Shown one piece after another: positions 1 through 9,992 of a stretch of 64,000 nucleotides of DNA. This DNA comes from DAOUKH01 sp034421515. Lineage in GTDB: Bacteria > Chloroflexota > Dehalococcoidia > SHYB01. The notes beneath the pieces are model-generated. The model had not been told where the DNA came from and ran no database searches. It was given only the letters and a program-made list of their open reading frames with translations. The stretch is from positions 30,163 to 94,162 of the forward strand of contig DAOUKH010000046.1 of the NCBI GenBank assembly GCA_034421515.1. The letters run 5' to 3'. The stretch's first letter is position 1; the number at the start of each line of letters is the position of its first letter. A program made the position numbers and the translations under genes.

Positions 1-101
1 TTTACCTCATGCGCGACGCCCATCTGGTCGAGCACCGCCGCGGTCTCGTCGACGTACGGCTGGTCCGTCTTGCTGCCCATCAATACCGAAACTAACGCCA
101 T
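1..101 (-). CDS. purE: PurE, N5-carboxyaminoimidazole ribonucleotide mutase (5' part only)
   Basis: Only the first 33 or so codons are inside the window; the gene runs off the left edge. The translation begins MALVSVLMGSKTDQPYVDET, which matches the PurE N-terminus (V-x-V-L-M-G-S-x-S/T-D), where the MGS-D loop binds the nucleotide. In purine synthesis PurE moves the carboxylate from N5 to C4 of the AIR ring. It sits 34 bp downstream of purD on the same strand, so guaA-purD-purE probably forms one transcript. The ATG at 101 fits the family start. Confidence 0.85.
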   Translation of the reverse strand, partial: MALVSVLMGSKTDQPYVDETAAVLDQMGVAHEV

Positions 102-135
102 CAGACTCCCCTTCGTTTGTCCCGTCGTTCCATCG

Positions 136-1470
<1,335 letters not shown>

Positions 1471-1495
1471 TTCCGGGGCGCGGACAGGCGCGGCG

Positions 1496-3163
1496 CTACT
1501 CCCACTCGATCGTGCCCGGCGGCTTGCTCGTAATGTCGTAGACGACCCGGTTCACGCCGGGCACATCGTTGACGATGCGGTTCGATATCTTGGCGAGGAG
1601 ATCGTAGGGCAGGCGGGCCCAGTCCGCCGTCATCGCGTCCTCGCTGGTCACCGCCCGGATGGCGACGACGTGGCCGTAGGTGCGGTGGTCGCCCATGACG
1701 CCGACGCTCGAGCTGCCCGTCAGCACGGCGAAGGTCTGCCACAGGTCGCGGTAGAGCTTCGCCTTCTTGATCTCGTTCATCACCACCCAGTCCGCGCCGC
1801 GCAGCGTTTCGAGCTTCTCATGGGTCACCTCGCCGATGATGCGGATGGCGAGCCCCGGCCCGGGAAACGGCTGGCGGTAGACCATGTCTTCGGACAGCCC
1901 CAGCGCCAAGCCGACCTCGCGCACCTCGTCCTTGAACAGGTTCCGCAGCGGCTCGATCAGGCTCAGCTTCATCTCCTCCGGCAGGCCGCCGACGTTGTGG
2001 TGCGTCTTGATGGTGACGGCATTCTTCGACGACGCCGCGCTCTCGATCACGTCGGGGTACAGCGTGCCCTGAGCCAGGAAGTCGGCGTCCTTGATCTTCG
2101 CCGCCTCCTCCTCGAACACCGCGATGAACTCCCTGCCGATCCTTTTGCGTTTTTCCTCTGGGTCGATCACGCCGGCGAGGCACGTCAGGAACCGTTCCCC
2201 CGCCTTGCTGTGGATGATGTTCATACGGAGGTTGTGGTCGAACTGCCGGAAGACGCGCTCCGACTCCTCCAACCGCAGTAGGCCGTTGTCGACGAAGATG
2301 CACGTCAGTTGGTCGCCGACGGCGCGGTGGACGATCGCCGCCACGACGGTGGAGTCCACGCCGCCGGACAGCGCGCAGACCACGCGCCCTGTTCCGACCT
2401 GGGCCCGGATCTTCTCGACCTGCTCCTCGATGAAGTTGGCCGGGGTCCAGTCGCCAGAGCAGCCGCAGAGGTTGTAGAGGAAGTTGTGGATGACCTCCTT
2501 CCCCTGCTGGGTGTGGACGACCTCGGGGTGGAACTGCAGGCCGATCAGGCCCGCGTCGTTGCCCATGACCGCGACGGGGCTGTTGTCGGTGAAGGCGAGG
2601 CTCCGAAAGCCCTGCGGCATCTCGGCGACCTTGTCGCCGTGGCTCATCCACACCGGCACCGACGAGGGCACGTTCTCGAACAGCGGGAAGTCCTCGTCGT
2701 TCTGGTGGAGGACAGCGTGCCCGTATTCCCGGCGCTGGCTGGGCTCGACGCGCCCTCCGAGCTGGTGCGCCATGAGCTGCATCCCGTAGCAGATGCCGAG
2801 CACCGGCACGCGCTGGTCGAAGACGCCGGCCGGGGCGATCGGCGCGTCCTCCTCGTAGACGCTCGCCGGGCCGCCGGAGAGGATGAACCCCTTGGGGTTC
2901 AGCTCCTCGATCTTCTCCCACGGCGTATCGTGAGGGAGGAGCTCGCAGTAGACGTTCATCTCGCGCACGCGGCGCGCGATCAGCATGCTGTACTGGGAGC
3001 CGAAGTCCAGGACAACGACGGTCTCCTGGCGCTTCGTGGGGGGAGGGGGAGCGGAGACGGCCTCGCGGCGCTCCTTCTCCTTGGCAATTCCCAGATAGGT
3101 CGATACTTCGACGTCCCCGCTGACGGAGACACGCGGGCCCTGGTCTTCGACCGCTCGCTCCAC
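1496..3163 (-). CDS. guaA: GMP synthase (glutamine-hydrolysing)
   Basis: Converts XMP to GMP with ATP and glutamine. The class I glutamine amidotransferase domain comes first, with nucleophile Cys125 in GICYGMQ and His212/Glu214 in FHPEV. The ATP-pyrophosphatase domain with the PP-loop SGGVDST (266-272) follows, and the protein ends in the family-typical PPGTIEWE. At 555 aa it is about 30-45 residues longer than usual. The extra sequence is a low-complexity N-terminus before VVVLDFGSQ at residue 49, so the true start may lie further in; no internal ATG gives a clean alternative. It is the first gene of the guaA-purD-purE run and is divergent from the gene at 3232. Confidence 0.94.
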   Translation of the reverse strand: MERAVEDQGPRVSVSGDVEVSTYLGIAKEKERREAVSAPPPPTKRQETVVVLDFGSQYSMLIARRVREMNVYCELLPHDTPWEKIEELNPKGFILSGGPASVYEEDAPIAPAGVFDQRVPVLGICYGMQLMAHQLGGRVEPSQRREYGHAVLHQNDEDFPLFENVPSSVPVWMSHGDKVAEMPQGFRSLAFTDNSPVAVMGNDAGLIGLQFHPEVVHTQQGKEVIHNFLYNLCGCSGDWTPANFIEEQVEKIRAQVGTGRVVCALSGGVDSTVVAAIVHRAVGDQLTCIFVDNGLLRLEESERVFRQFDHNLRMNIIHSKAGERFLTCLAGVIDPEEKRKRIGREFIAVFEEEAAKIKDADFLAQGTLYPDVIESAASSKNAVTIKTHHNVGGLPEEMKLSLIEPLRNLFKDEVREVGLALGLSEDMVYRQPFPGPGLAIRIIGEVTHEKLETLRGADWVVMNEIKKAKLYRDLWQTFAVLTGSSSVGVMGDHRTYGHVVAIRAVTSEDAMTADWARLPYDLLAKISNRIVNDVPGVNRVVYDITSKPPGTIEWE

Positions 3164-3203
3164 CGAGCCCTCCTGGGAAAATGGGGGCCTAGCGTAGCAC
3201 CTG

Positions 3204-3212
3204 TGCTATACT
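3204..3212 (+). promoter_or_regulatory. Extended -10 promoter for the TsaC-type gene
   Basis: The sequence TGcTATACT matches the extended -10 consensus (TGn-TATAAT). Initiation would fall near 3219, giving a leader of about 13 nt that contains AAGGAG (3218-3223) eight bases before the GTG start. No good -35 hexamer is visible, as is usual for extended -10 promoters. Confidence 0.5.
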
Positions 3213-3231
3213 CAGTCAAGGAGTCGCAGGC

Positions 3232-3843
3232 GTGCGCCAACAGATTGAGACCGCTCTTTTGGTCCTCCAGCGGGGCGGCCTCGTCGCCTACCCAACCGAC
3301 ACCGTCTACGGCCTCGGCGCCGACGCCGCAAACCCCGACGCAGTCCGCCGCGTCTTCGCCGCGAAACGGCGCTCCGCCGACCTTCCCTTGCCCCTCCTCG
3401 CCGCCGACCTCGACATGCTCCGCCGCGCCGCACCCGGCGCCCCCGGGGACATCCTTGCGCGGCTCTCCGCCTTCATCCCCGGCGCGTTGACCATCGTGGC
3501 CGAAGCTGCGCCGTGGGTGCCCCCGGAGGTCACCGCCGGCGGGCCGTCGGTCGCCGTGCGCGTCCCCGGCCACGACCTGTGCCGCGCGCTCTGCACCGCC
3601 TTCGGCGGCCCCATCGTCGGCACCAGCGCCAATATCTCCGGCGGGCCGACTCCGCGCACCACTGAAGAGGTCGTCCGCCAGCTCGGCGATAGCGTAGACT
3701 ACGTGATCGAGGGCGAGTGCTCGGGCGGCGTGGAATCGACGGTCCTCGACCTAACCGTCGACCCTCCCAACGTGCTGCGCCACGGCGCCATAGCCGAGGA
3801 AACCCTGCGGAAGGCCCTGGGCACGTCGCCCGCGGCGAAGTAG
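3232..3843 (+). CDS. tsaC: L-threonylcarbamoyladenylate synthase (Sua5/YciO/YrdC family)
   Basis: Members of this family make threonylcarbamoyl-AMP from threonine, bicarbonate and ATP for the t6A37 modification of ANN-decoding tRNAs. The 203 aa protein is a single YrdC domain without the C-terminal Sua5 domain. The motif PTDTVYGLG (21-29), the KR pair near 45-47 and the TSANISG loop (131-137) are present. The family lysine that normally follows the KxR region is hard to place, so a YciO-like role is possible. Start is GTG with a good AAGGAG. It is divergent from guaA. Confidence 0.88.
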   Translation: MRQQIETALLVLQRGGLVAYPTDTVYGLGADAANPDAVRRVFAAKRRSADLPLPLLAADLDMLRRAAPGAPGDILARLSAFIPGALTIVAEAAPWVPPEVTAGGPSVAVRVPGHDLCRALCTAFGGPIVGTSANISGGPTPRTTEEVVRQLGDSVDYVIEGECSGGVESTVLDLTVDPPNVLRHGAIAEETLRKALGTSPAAK

Positions 3844-3877
3844 CCGTCCCAGCGTTGCCGCTCAGGAGCATAGGGCG

Positions 3878-4915
3878 ATGAGTACAATCCGGCCCGCCGC
3901 GCTCGACCGCTACGGCCCCCTCATCGAAGCGCGCCTCAGGCGGGCCGTCGGGGAGCGCGGGGCGCTGCTCTCCCAGATGTTGAACTACCAACTCGGCTGG
4001 ACCGACCGCGCCGGCCTCCCCGCCGACGCCGGCGCCGCCGACCGCCCTCACGGCGTCCTGTGCCTCCTCGTTGCGGAGGCCGCCGGCGGCTCGCGCGACG
4101 CCGCGATGCCCGCCGCCGCGGCCATCGAGCTCGCGCGGGGCTTCTATCGCGTCCACCGCGACCTCCGCGAGGGCGACCCCGGCCCTCCCGACCGGCCCGC
4201 CCTCTGGTGGACGTGGGGCCACGCGCAGGGGATCAACGCCGGCGACGCCCTCTACGCCCAGGCCCGCCTTGCCCTCATGGACGCTGCGGAGTCCGGGCTT
4301 TCCCCCGAAGCCGTCCTCGACGCCTGCCACATCCTCGACCGGGGCTGCCTCGATGTGGCCCTAGCGCAACACACGCTCATCGAGCTCGAAGACCAGGACT
4401 CGCCCGACCCTGTCGACTACGTCCGCGTCGTCGAGGGGACCGACGGGCGTTTGGCCGCAACCGCCGCGGCGCTCGGGGCAGCCGTCGCCGGCACCGGGGA
4501 TGAGGACCGCGAGTCGGCGGCCCGTTCCGGGGCCTGTTTCGGCGCGGCTTGGAGGCTGCGGGTGGAGATCGACGGCCTCACCGCCGGCGGGCGCAGCGCC
4601 GCCATCGAGAGCATCGGCAAGGGTCGCACCCTTCCCGTCATCTACGCCCTCGCCAACGCCTCCGGCGCCGACCTCGACGCCATCGAGCGCGTCCGCGACC
4701 ACGCCGGCCCGCTCAGCGACGAAGACGTCGACGCCGCCGTTGCGGCCATCGAACGCTGCGGCGCCCGCGCCCACGTCGAGGACCTGATCGACGGGCTGAC
4801 GCGCGACGCCGAGGCCGCGCTCGCGCAGTCCGGCTTCTCCTCCGAGGGCGCCGAAGCCATCACGGCACTCGGCCGCTACTACGCCGAGCCCCGAAGCACC
4901 GGTACGCGGCCATGA
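3878..4915 (+). CDS. Polyprenyl-synthetase-like protein lacking both DDxxD motifs
   Basis: The 345 aa protein has the length and helical, alanine-rich layout of trans-isoprenyl diphosphate synthases. The conserved spacing is also there: a motif-I region at 93-100 (HRDLREGD, where active enzymes have HDDxxD), the GHAQGINAGDALY stretch at 114-126 and a motif-II region near 220-234. In active enzymes both aspartate-rich motifs bind the Mg-diphosphate. Here motif I is reduced to HRD and motif II reads VEIDG. The protein may be a non-catalytic or altered-substrate member. Its stop overlaps the next ATG (ATGA), which suggests translational coupling to the DUF502 membrane protein. Confidence 0.7.
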   Translation: MSTIRPAALDRYGPLIEARLRRAVGERGALLSQMLNYQLGWTDRAGLPADAGAADRPHGVLCLLVAEAAGGSRDAAMPAAAAIELARGFYRVHRDLREGDPGPPDRPALWWTWGHAQGINAGDALYAQARLALMDAAESGLSPEAVLDACHILDRGCLDVALAQHTLIELEDQDSPDPVDYVRVVEGTDGRLAATAAALGAAVAGTGDEDRESAARSGACFGAAWRLRVEIDGLTAGGRSAAIESIGKGRTLPVIYALANASGADLDAIERVRDHAGPLSDEDVDAAVAAIERCGARAHVEDLIDGLTRDAEAALAQSGFSSEGAEAITALGRYYAEPRSTGTRP

Positions 4916-5634
4916 CCCTGGACCCCCGCCCGCACGCGAACAGCATCCTGGGCCGGGTGGGCCAACACCTGCGGCGCACCTTCATCGCGGGCCTGCTCGC
5001 GCTCATCCCGCTGGCGGTGACGTTCATCGTCCTCCGCTTCGTCTTCACCACGCTCGACGACGCCGTACAGCCCCTCGTGGAACGCGCCTTCAACCAAGAG
5101 ATCCCTGGCGTCGGCATCGGCCTCATGATCGTCACCATCTACCTAGCCGGCCTGGTCATGGCCAACTTCATCGGGCGCCGTCTCGTCGGCTACGCCGAGA
5201 ACGTCATCCTGCGGGTGCCCATCGTCCGCTGGCTCTACAACCTCACCAAGCAGGTAATCGACTCGCTCTCCGTCTCCGGCAGCGCCAAGCTGCGGGTCGT
5301 CCTCGCCGAGTGGCCCAAGAAGGGCACCTACACCATTGGCTTCCACACCAGCACCGTCCAAGGCGAGGACGGGCGCATGTACCACTCCGTGCTCATCCCC
5401 ACCACGCCCACCCCCCAAACGGGCCTCATGGCCTATCTCCCCGAAGACGAGGTCATCGCCACCCAGCTCACCGTCGCCGAGGGCATCAAGCTCGTCGTCT
5501 CCAGCGGCGTCCTCTCTCCAAGCGACCTCATGCAGCACATCCGGGATGCTCCCGAACCGCCCCTAACCCAGGACGTAGAAGAGCTCGAAGCCGTCCTATC
5601 CGACGACCTCGCGGAGGGCTGGACGAAGCACTAG
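4912..5634 (+). CDS. DUF502 family membrane protein
   Basis: A 240 aa protein with two strong N-terminal transmembrane segments, about residues 20-45 (FIAGLLALIPLAVTFIVLRF) and 65-90 (GIGLMIVTIYLAGLVMANF). A conserved soluble part follows, with IPIVRWLYNLTKQ-type sequence and a GTYTIGFHTS / PTTPTPQTG block. This layout is that of DUF502, found in many bacteria and plant membranes; no biochemical role is firmly known to me. The ATG overlaps the stop of the preceding gene by four bases. The acidic C-terminal 40 residues look disordered. Confidence 0.82.
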   Translation: MTLDPRPHANSILGRVGQHLRRTFIAGLLALIPLAVTFIVLRFVFTTLDDAVQPLVERAFNQEIPGVGIGLMIVTIYLAGLVMANFIGRRLVGYAENVILRVPIVRWLYNLTKQVIDSLSVSGSAKLRVVLAEWPKKGTYTIGFHTSTVQGEDGRMYHSVLIPTTPTPQTGLMAYLPEDEVIATQLTVAEGIKLVVSSGVLSPSDLMQHIRDAPEPPLTQDVEELEAVLSDDLAEGWTKH

Positions 5635-6189
5635 CCGACGCTCGGAAGGCTCGTCAAGCCTCTCCCCTTCCGAGAAATCGCCCTGCACCTCTCGCTCCGG
5701 AGACGTTCGCGTAACCTCCGACGACGCCGGCGGATCATCCACGTAGGGGCAACCCTCGTGGTTGCCCAGGGGTGCGGGCAGGGTCTTCTCCCCTCCCCGC
5801 CGGCCTCTCCCCTATGGAGACCTTTGCACAACTCCCGCCGATGGTTGGGAATCGGGTGGAGTGGGGTGGTCTTCCCTCTCCCCCTCTGGGGGAGATTTGA
5901 GAGAGGGCGCGCGCCGTCAGGCGCGCGAGCGCCCGCAGGGCGCTGCTCCCCAACTCGGTTCATGGTTACGCAAAGGTCTCCTCTGGGAGAGAGCTCCCCA
6001 AACCTCTCTCCCTCTGGGAGAGACTGAGAGAGGGCCGGCGCGGGGCGCGGCGGTCCCCTCCGGACCTCTTCTCCCCACGGGAGAAGATTGAGATGAGGGG
6101 CCCCCTCCAAACCACCAGCAGCCATCGAAGCCGCCGCCTTCGCGCCCCCAGTCCATTCTTGCTGGAAGATTGAGAGAGGGCAGCCGGGC
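5635..6189. repeat. Mosaic intergenic repeat block (555 bp, no gene)
   Basis: No credible coding sequence is present. The block is built from modules repeated elsewhere in the window. One is a GTAGGGGCAACCCTCGTGG module at 5743-5789, seen again at 62395-62441. Another is a hairpin unit of the type CTCCCTCTGGGAG followed by GACTGAGAGAGGG, with copies at about 5874-5907, 5994-6028 and 6067-6100. A GC-rich tail GCGCCGTCAGGCGCGCGAGC near 5909-5945 recurs at 62486-62522. The block lies between two convergently oriented genes. Confidence 0.85.
5816..5981. mobile_element. Miniature inverted-repeat element, copy 1 (166 bp)
   Basis: It is bounded by GGAGACCTTTGC (5816-5827) and its perfect reverse complement GCAAAGGTCTCC (5970-5981). 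Similarity continues inward as xxAAC on both ends. The flanks CTAT (5812-5815) and CTCT (immediately outside the GGTCTC end) are an imperfect 4 bp direct repeat. There is no reading frame for a transposase. The interior carries a copy of the dispersed hairpin unit and its GC-rich tail, so the two repeat families are nested. A second copy lies at 35329-35526. Confidence 0.65.
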
Positions 6190-6783
6190 CTACGACTCAA
6201 TGACGCCCTTGGTGCTCGGCACCGCGCCGCCGACGCGCGGGTCGATGCGGGTCGCCGCGTCGAGCGCCCGCGCCAGCGCCTTGAACAGGCATTCGACCTT
6301 ATGGTGGTCGTTGGTGCCGCGGATGACGTCGGCGTGCAGGTTCAGCCGCGCCTCGCGGGCGAACGTCTCCAGGAAGTGACGCACCAGGTCGGTGAGCAGG
6401 TCGCCCACGACCTCGATGCTGAAATCGGCGTTGATCACCGCGTAGCCCCGGCCGCTTATGTCGACCGTGACCGTCGCCAGCGCCTCGTCCAACGGCGCCG
6501 ACGCCGTCGCCATGCGGACGATGCCGCGCTTGTCGCCGAGCGCCTCGTTGAACGCCTGGCCCAGCGCGATGGCGACGTCCTCGACGGTGTGGTGGCCGTC
6601 GGGGTCCATCGTCGCCTTCGACTCGACGCGCAGGTCGTTCACCCCATGCCGCGCGAGCTGCGCTAGCATGTGGTCGAGCATGGTCAGGCCGGTGGAGACT
6701 TCGGACTTCCCCGACCCGTCGACGTCGATCTCGACGGTGACGGCGGTCTCGCCGGTCTCGCGGCGAACGGTGGCGGAACGCAT
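6190..6783 (-). CDS. hisB: Imidazoleglycerol-phosphate dehydratase
   Basis: Sixth step of histidine synthesis: dehydration of IGP to imidazole-acetol phosphate, Mn-dependent. The 197 aa protein is the standard monofunctional length. Both metal-binding repeats are intact: DGHHTVED (62-69) and DHHKVE (159-164). It is the last gene of the hisG-hisD-hisC-hisB operon, 6 bp after hisC. The mosaic repeat block begins directly after its stop. Confidence 0.97.
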   Translation of the reverse strand: MRSATVRRETGETAVTVEIDVDGSGKSEVSTGLTMLDHMLAQLARHGVNDLRVESKATMDPDGHHTVEDVAIALGQAFNEALGDKRGIVRMATASAPLDEALATVTVDISGRGYAVINADFSIEVVGDLLTDLVRHFLETFAREARLNLHADVIRGTNDHHKVECLFKALARALDAATRIDPRVGGAVPSTKGVIES

Positions 6784-6789
6784 AGCGGG

Positions 6790-7890
6790 CTAGTAGAGGT
6801 CCTCGTAGGCTCGGAGCGCCCAGATCACCGCGTCGGTGTCCTCGGGGCGGCCAACACTTATTCTAACGCAGTCGCGAATCCGGGGAGCGTCGAAGTGACG
6901 GATGAAGATGCCTTGGCCCCGTAGCTCCTGCTGGATCTTGACTGCGTCGCGGTCCACCAGCGGACAGAGCAGGAAGTTGGCCCGCGAGGGATAGACGTCG
7001 ACGAAGTCCAGGTTCAGCAGCAGGATTTCGAGCCGGTCGCGTTCGTCCACGATCTTCGCCACGTTATCCATCAGATAGTCCACGTCGTTCAGGGAGGCCA
7101 CGGCGGCGGCCTCCGCCGCGGCGTTGATGTTGTACGGAGACTTCGTGCTCATCAGCGCATCCACCACCTGCAACGGGAAGAGGCCGTAGCCGATCCGGAG
7201 CCCGGCGAGTCCGGCCCACTTGCTGAACGTGCGCAGCACCGCCAGGTTGTCCCGTTGCGGCACGAGGTCCGCGACGGTCACGCCGGAGAACTCGAAGTAG
7301 GCCTCGTCCACCACGACCAGGGGGCCCACGTCGAGCAGGCGTTTGAGGTCTTCCCGCGGCGTCAGGGTGCCGGTGGGATTGTTCGGGTTGGCGACGTAGA
7401 CCACCTTCGTCGCCGGCCCCACCGCGGCGAGCACCGCGTCGACGTCGATTGAGAAGTCGTCGCGCCGCGGCACGTCGATCACCTTTGCGCCGACCAGCCT
7501 CGCGCTCGCTCCGAAGAAGCCGAAAGTGGGCCCCGCCGTCACCACGTTGTCGCCGGGCCCCGCGATGAGCCGGAGCAGCAGCTCGATAAGCTCGTCCGAG
7601 CCCGCGCCGGCCAGCACGTGCCCCGCGTCCACGCCGGTGTACTCCGCCAGGGCGTCGCGGAGCCGGCGCTGCTCGGGGTCGGGATAGATGTGGTGGCTCG
7701 TGAGTGAGGCGACGGCCTCCGCCGCCTTCGGCGAGCAGCCGTAGACGTTCTCGTTTCCGTCGAGCTTGACGATCGAGCCATCGGGACGCGTCCCGTCACT
7801 CTCCTGTCCACCGGGGACCATGATGGGAACATAGCCCGTCATCCCGCGAAGATGGGGCCGGAGCAGCCGGTCGAACCCGCCGGAGGTCAT
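6790..7890 (-). CDS. hisC: Histidinol-phosphate aminotransferase
   Basis: A PLP-dependent class I/II aminotransferase that converts imidazole-acetol phosphate plus glutamate to histidinol phosphate. The protein is 366 aa. The NPNNPTG motif lies at 168-174, the DEAY motif at 195-198 and the PLP Schiff-base lysine is Lys224 within TFSKWAGLAGLRIGYG. Its start overlaps the hisD stop by four bases (ATGA), so translation is probably coupled. The operon context makes HisC the natural assignment over other subgroup I aminotransferases. Confidence 0.95.
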   Translation of the reverse strand: MTSGGFDRLLRPHLRGMTGYVPIMVPGGQESDGTRPDGSIVKLDGNENVYGCSPKAAEAVASLTSHHIYPDPEQRRLRDALAEYTGVDAGHVLAGAGSDELIELLLRLIAGPGDNVVTAGPTFGFFGASARLVGAKVIDVPRRDDFSIDVDAVLAAVGPATKVVYVANPNNPTGTLTPREDLKRLLDVGPLVVVDEAYFEFSGVTVADLVPQRDNLAVLRTFSKWAGLAGLRIGYGLFPLQVVDALMSTKSPYNINAAAEAAAVASLNDVDYLMDNVAKIVDERDRLEILLLNLDFVDVYPSRANFLLCPLVDRDAVKIQQELRGQGIFIRHFDAPRIRDCVRISVGRPEDTDAVIWALRAYEDLY

Positions 7891-9212
7891 CGCCGCTCGG
7901 CCCCTTCGCGGCGGCGCAGCTCGGCGGCGCGGGCGTGCGCGGTGAACCCCTCGGCGCGGGCGATCCTCGCCGCGGCCTCAGCCAGGCCGCCGCTGCCGCC
8001 ATCGATGCCGGCCACGCTCACAGTCCGCAGGAAGTCGTGGACGCCCAACGACGAGGCGAAGCGCGCGGTTCCGCCCGTCGGCATCACGTGGCTCGGCCCC
8101 GCGACGTAGTCCCCCAGCGCCTCGGCCGAGTCGGCGCCGGCGAAGACCCCGCCGGCGTTGCGCACCCGGTCGAGCACCGCCAGCGGATCAGCGACGAGCA
8201 GGCACAGGTGCTCCGGCGCGAACTCGTTGGCTAAGTCGATGGCCTCGTCGATCGAATCGACGACGCCGATGAGTCCTTGCCCCTCCAGGGCAGCGCCGGC
8301 GGTCTCGGCGCGCTCCAAGTCCTCAAGTTGCTCGGCAACGGAACGGGAAACCGCCCCAGCGAGATCCTCCGAATCTGTGAGCAGCACCGGCGTGGCCAGC
8401 ACGTCGTGCTCCGCCTGCGCCAGCAGGTCGGCGGCTGCAACCTCGGGGCTGGCCGAGGCGTCGGCCAGAATCAGCGTCTCCGTCGGCCCGTGCAGGCCGT
8501 CCAGCCCCACCGCGCCGTACACGCGGCGCTTCGCTTCGGTCACAAATGTATTCCCCGGCCCGCAGATCACGTCGACGCGCGGCACCGACTCCGTCCCATA
8601 GGCCAGCGCGGCAATCGCCTGCGCTCCGCCGACCCGGTAGACCTCGTCCACACCGGCGATGTAACACGCAGCGAGCACGCTCCCCGCCACCTCGCCGCCG
8701 CGGGGCGGCGTCGCCACCACCACGCGCTCGACACCGGCAGTTTTAGCCGGCACCGCGGTGTGCAGCACCGTCGAGGCGTACGACGCCGTCCCCCCCGGCA
8801 CGTAGACGCCGGCCGAGGCCACCGGGATGAACCGTTGCCCCAGCCCCGTCTCGTCGTCGTACCACGGTGTCGGCATGGCCCGCTCCTGGAAGGCGCGCAC
8901 CCGCTCGGCCGCGAGCGTCAGCGCGTCGATGAGGTCTTGCGGCGTCTCCTCGTAGGCGCGCTCGATCTCCTCAGGCGGCACGCGCCAAGAGGACGGCACT
9001 TCGCCGTCGATGCGCCGCGCGTAGTCGGCGAGGCCGGCGTCGGCGTCGCGCCGGACGTCGGCGATGATGCGCTCCACCGCCTCGCCGACGGTGAGCGGCT
9101 CGCCGAAGATGCGACGGATGCCCTCGGCTAGGTGCTGCGGAGGCGGCCCTTCGTCCTGTGGCGCCCGCGTCAGCAGACGGCGGACCTCGGAAGCGCCGCG
9201 CACGATCCTCAC
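7887..9212 (-). CDS. hisD: Histidinol dehydrogenase
   Basis: A zinc- and NAD-dependent enzyme that oxidises histidinol to histidine in the last two steps of the pathway. The 441 aa protein carries the GPGNTFVTEAKR NAD-site block, the GPTETLILAD segment and the AGPSHVMPTGGTAR active-site block containing a conserved His. Start is GTG, overlapping the preceding gene's TGA (GTGA). It lies between the phospholipase-C-like gene and hisC. Confidence 0.96.
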   Translation of the reverse strand: MRIVRGASEVRRLLTRAPQDEGPPPQHLAEGIRRIFGEPLTVGEAVERIIADVRRDADAGLADYARRIDGEVPSSWRVPPEEIERAYEETPQDLIDALTLAAERVRAFQERAMPTPWYDDETGLGQRFIPVASAGVYVPGGTASYASTVLHTAVPAKTAGVERVVVATPPRGGEVAGSVLAACYIAGVDEVYRVGGAQAIAALAYGTESVPRVDVICGPGNTFVTEAKRRVYGAVGLDGLHGPTETLILADASASPEVAAADLLAQAEHDVLATPVLLTDSEDLAGAVSRSVAEQLEDLERAETAGAALEGQGLIGVVDSIDEAIDLANEFAPEHLCLLVADPLAVLDRVRNAGGVFAGADSAEALGDYVAGPSHVMPTGGTARFASSLGVHDFLRTVSVAGIDGGSGGLAEAAARIARAEGFTAHARAAELRRREGAERR

Positions 9213-9967
9213 GGCGCCACCCCTCCGTTCAGATAGGCGTGGGCGTTGCCCAGGAACGCCTGGATGGCCTCCTCGCGGAAGCGGCGCTCCTCCTCCTCGG
9301 TGATGTGCTCCCGCACCCGTTCGATGAGCCCGGGCAGACCCTTCACGATGCGGTCCGCCTCCTCTTCAGTCGATTCAGGCCGGACGCGGTGCACGAATCC
9401 CCGGAACCGCTCCCACGGCAGGTCGCGCCCCGACCGTTCGATCACGATCGACTGCCACTCCCGCAGGTGCGCCTTGTCGATGAAGCCGACGTCCACCGAC
9501 TCGTACGACCCCTTGATGCTCTCCAGGGCCCCTTCAAGGTCTTCAATGTTCCGCCGCTCCCGGCGGTCCATGTCGAATTGAAAAGCGCGGTCCATGACGT
9601 TCACCAGCGGCTCGTTGCTCAACGGCGCCCCTTTGCCGAAGTAGCCCCGGTACATCTGGCAGATCCACGACTCGTCCACGTTGAGGTGCGTCATGTAGCC
9701 GAGCATGAAGGCAACCGTCTCTCGCGTCAGCGCCTCCGAGGGCGACAAGCCGGGGTGCTCCTCGAACAGCTTGCGTATCCCGGCGCCCTCGACGTCGCGC
9801 GTCAGCTCGAAGAAGTGCGTGGTGTCGCGCCGCCAGCCGAAGAAGAGGCGCATGTCGGGCGACGTCGCGCCAAGGAGAAAGCTTCCGCGGTAGTCGTCCA
9901 CCGCGGGATGCCCCAGGCGCTTCGCGCATTCGAGGGCGAAGCCGATGTGCAGTCCCAAATTTGGCAT
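9209..9967 (-). CDS. Zinc-dependent phospholipase-C-like protein inside the his operon
   Basis: The 252 aa protein opens with MPNLGLHIGFALECAKRLG and continues with FLLGATSPDMR (about 29-39) and DTTHFFELT (47-56). A further HLNVDESW histidine/aspartate set follows near 93-100. This pattern matches the zinc-dependent PLC / S1-P1-like family, in which the histidines and aspartates bind zinc. There is no signal peptide, so it is probably cytosolic. The stop overlaps the hisD start by four bases, and the gene sits between hisG and hisD. A role as a phosphatase in the histidine pathway (histidinol-phosphate phosphatase is not otherwise visible here) is an inference only. Confidence 0.7.
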   Translation of the reverse strand: MPNLGLHIGFALECAKRLGHPAVDDYRGSFLLGATSPDMRLFFGWRRDTTHFFELTRDVEGAGIRKLFEEHPGLSPSEALTRETVAFMLGYMTHLNVDESWICQMYRGYFGKGAPLSNEPLVNVMDRAFQFDMDRRERRNIEDLEGALESIKGSYESVDVGFIDKAHLREWQSIVIERSGRDLPWERFRGFVHRVRPESTEEEADRIVKGLPGLIERVREHITEEEERRFREEAIQAFLGNAHAYLNGGVAP

Positions 9968-9992
9968 GGCCTCGGCAGGGTAGGCAGGCGGC

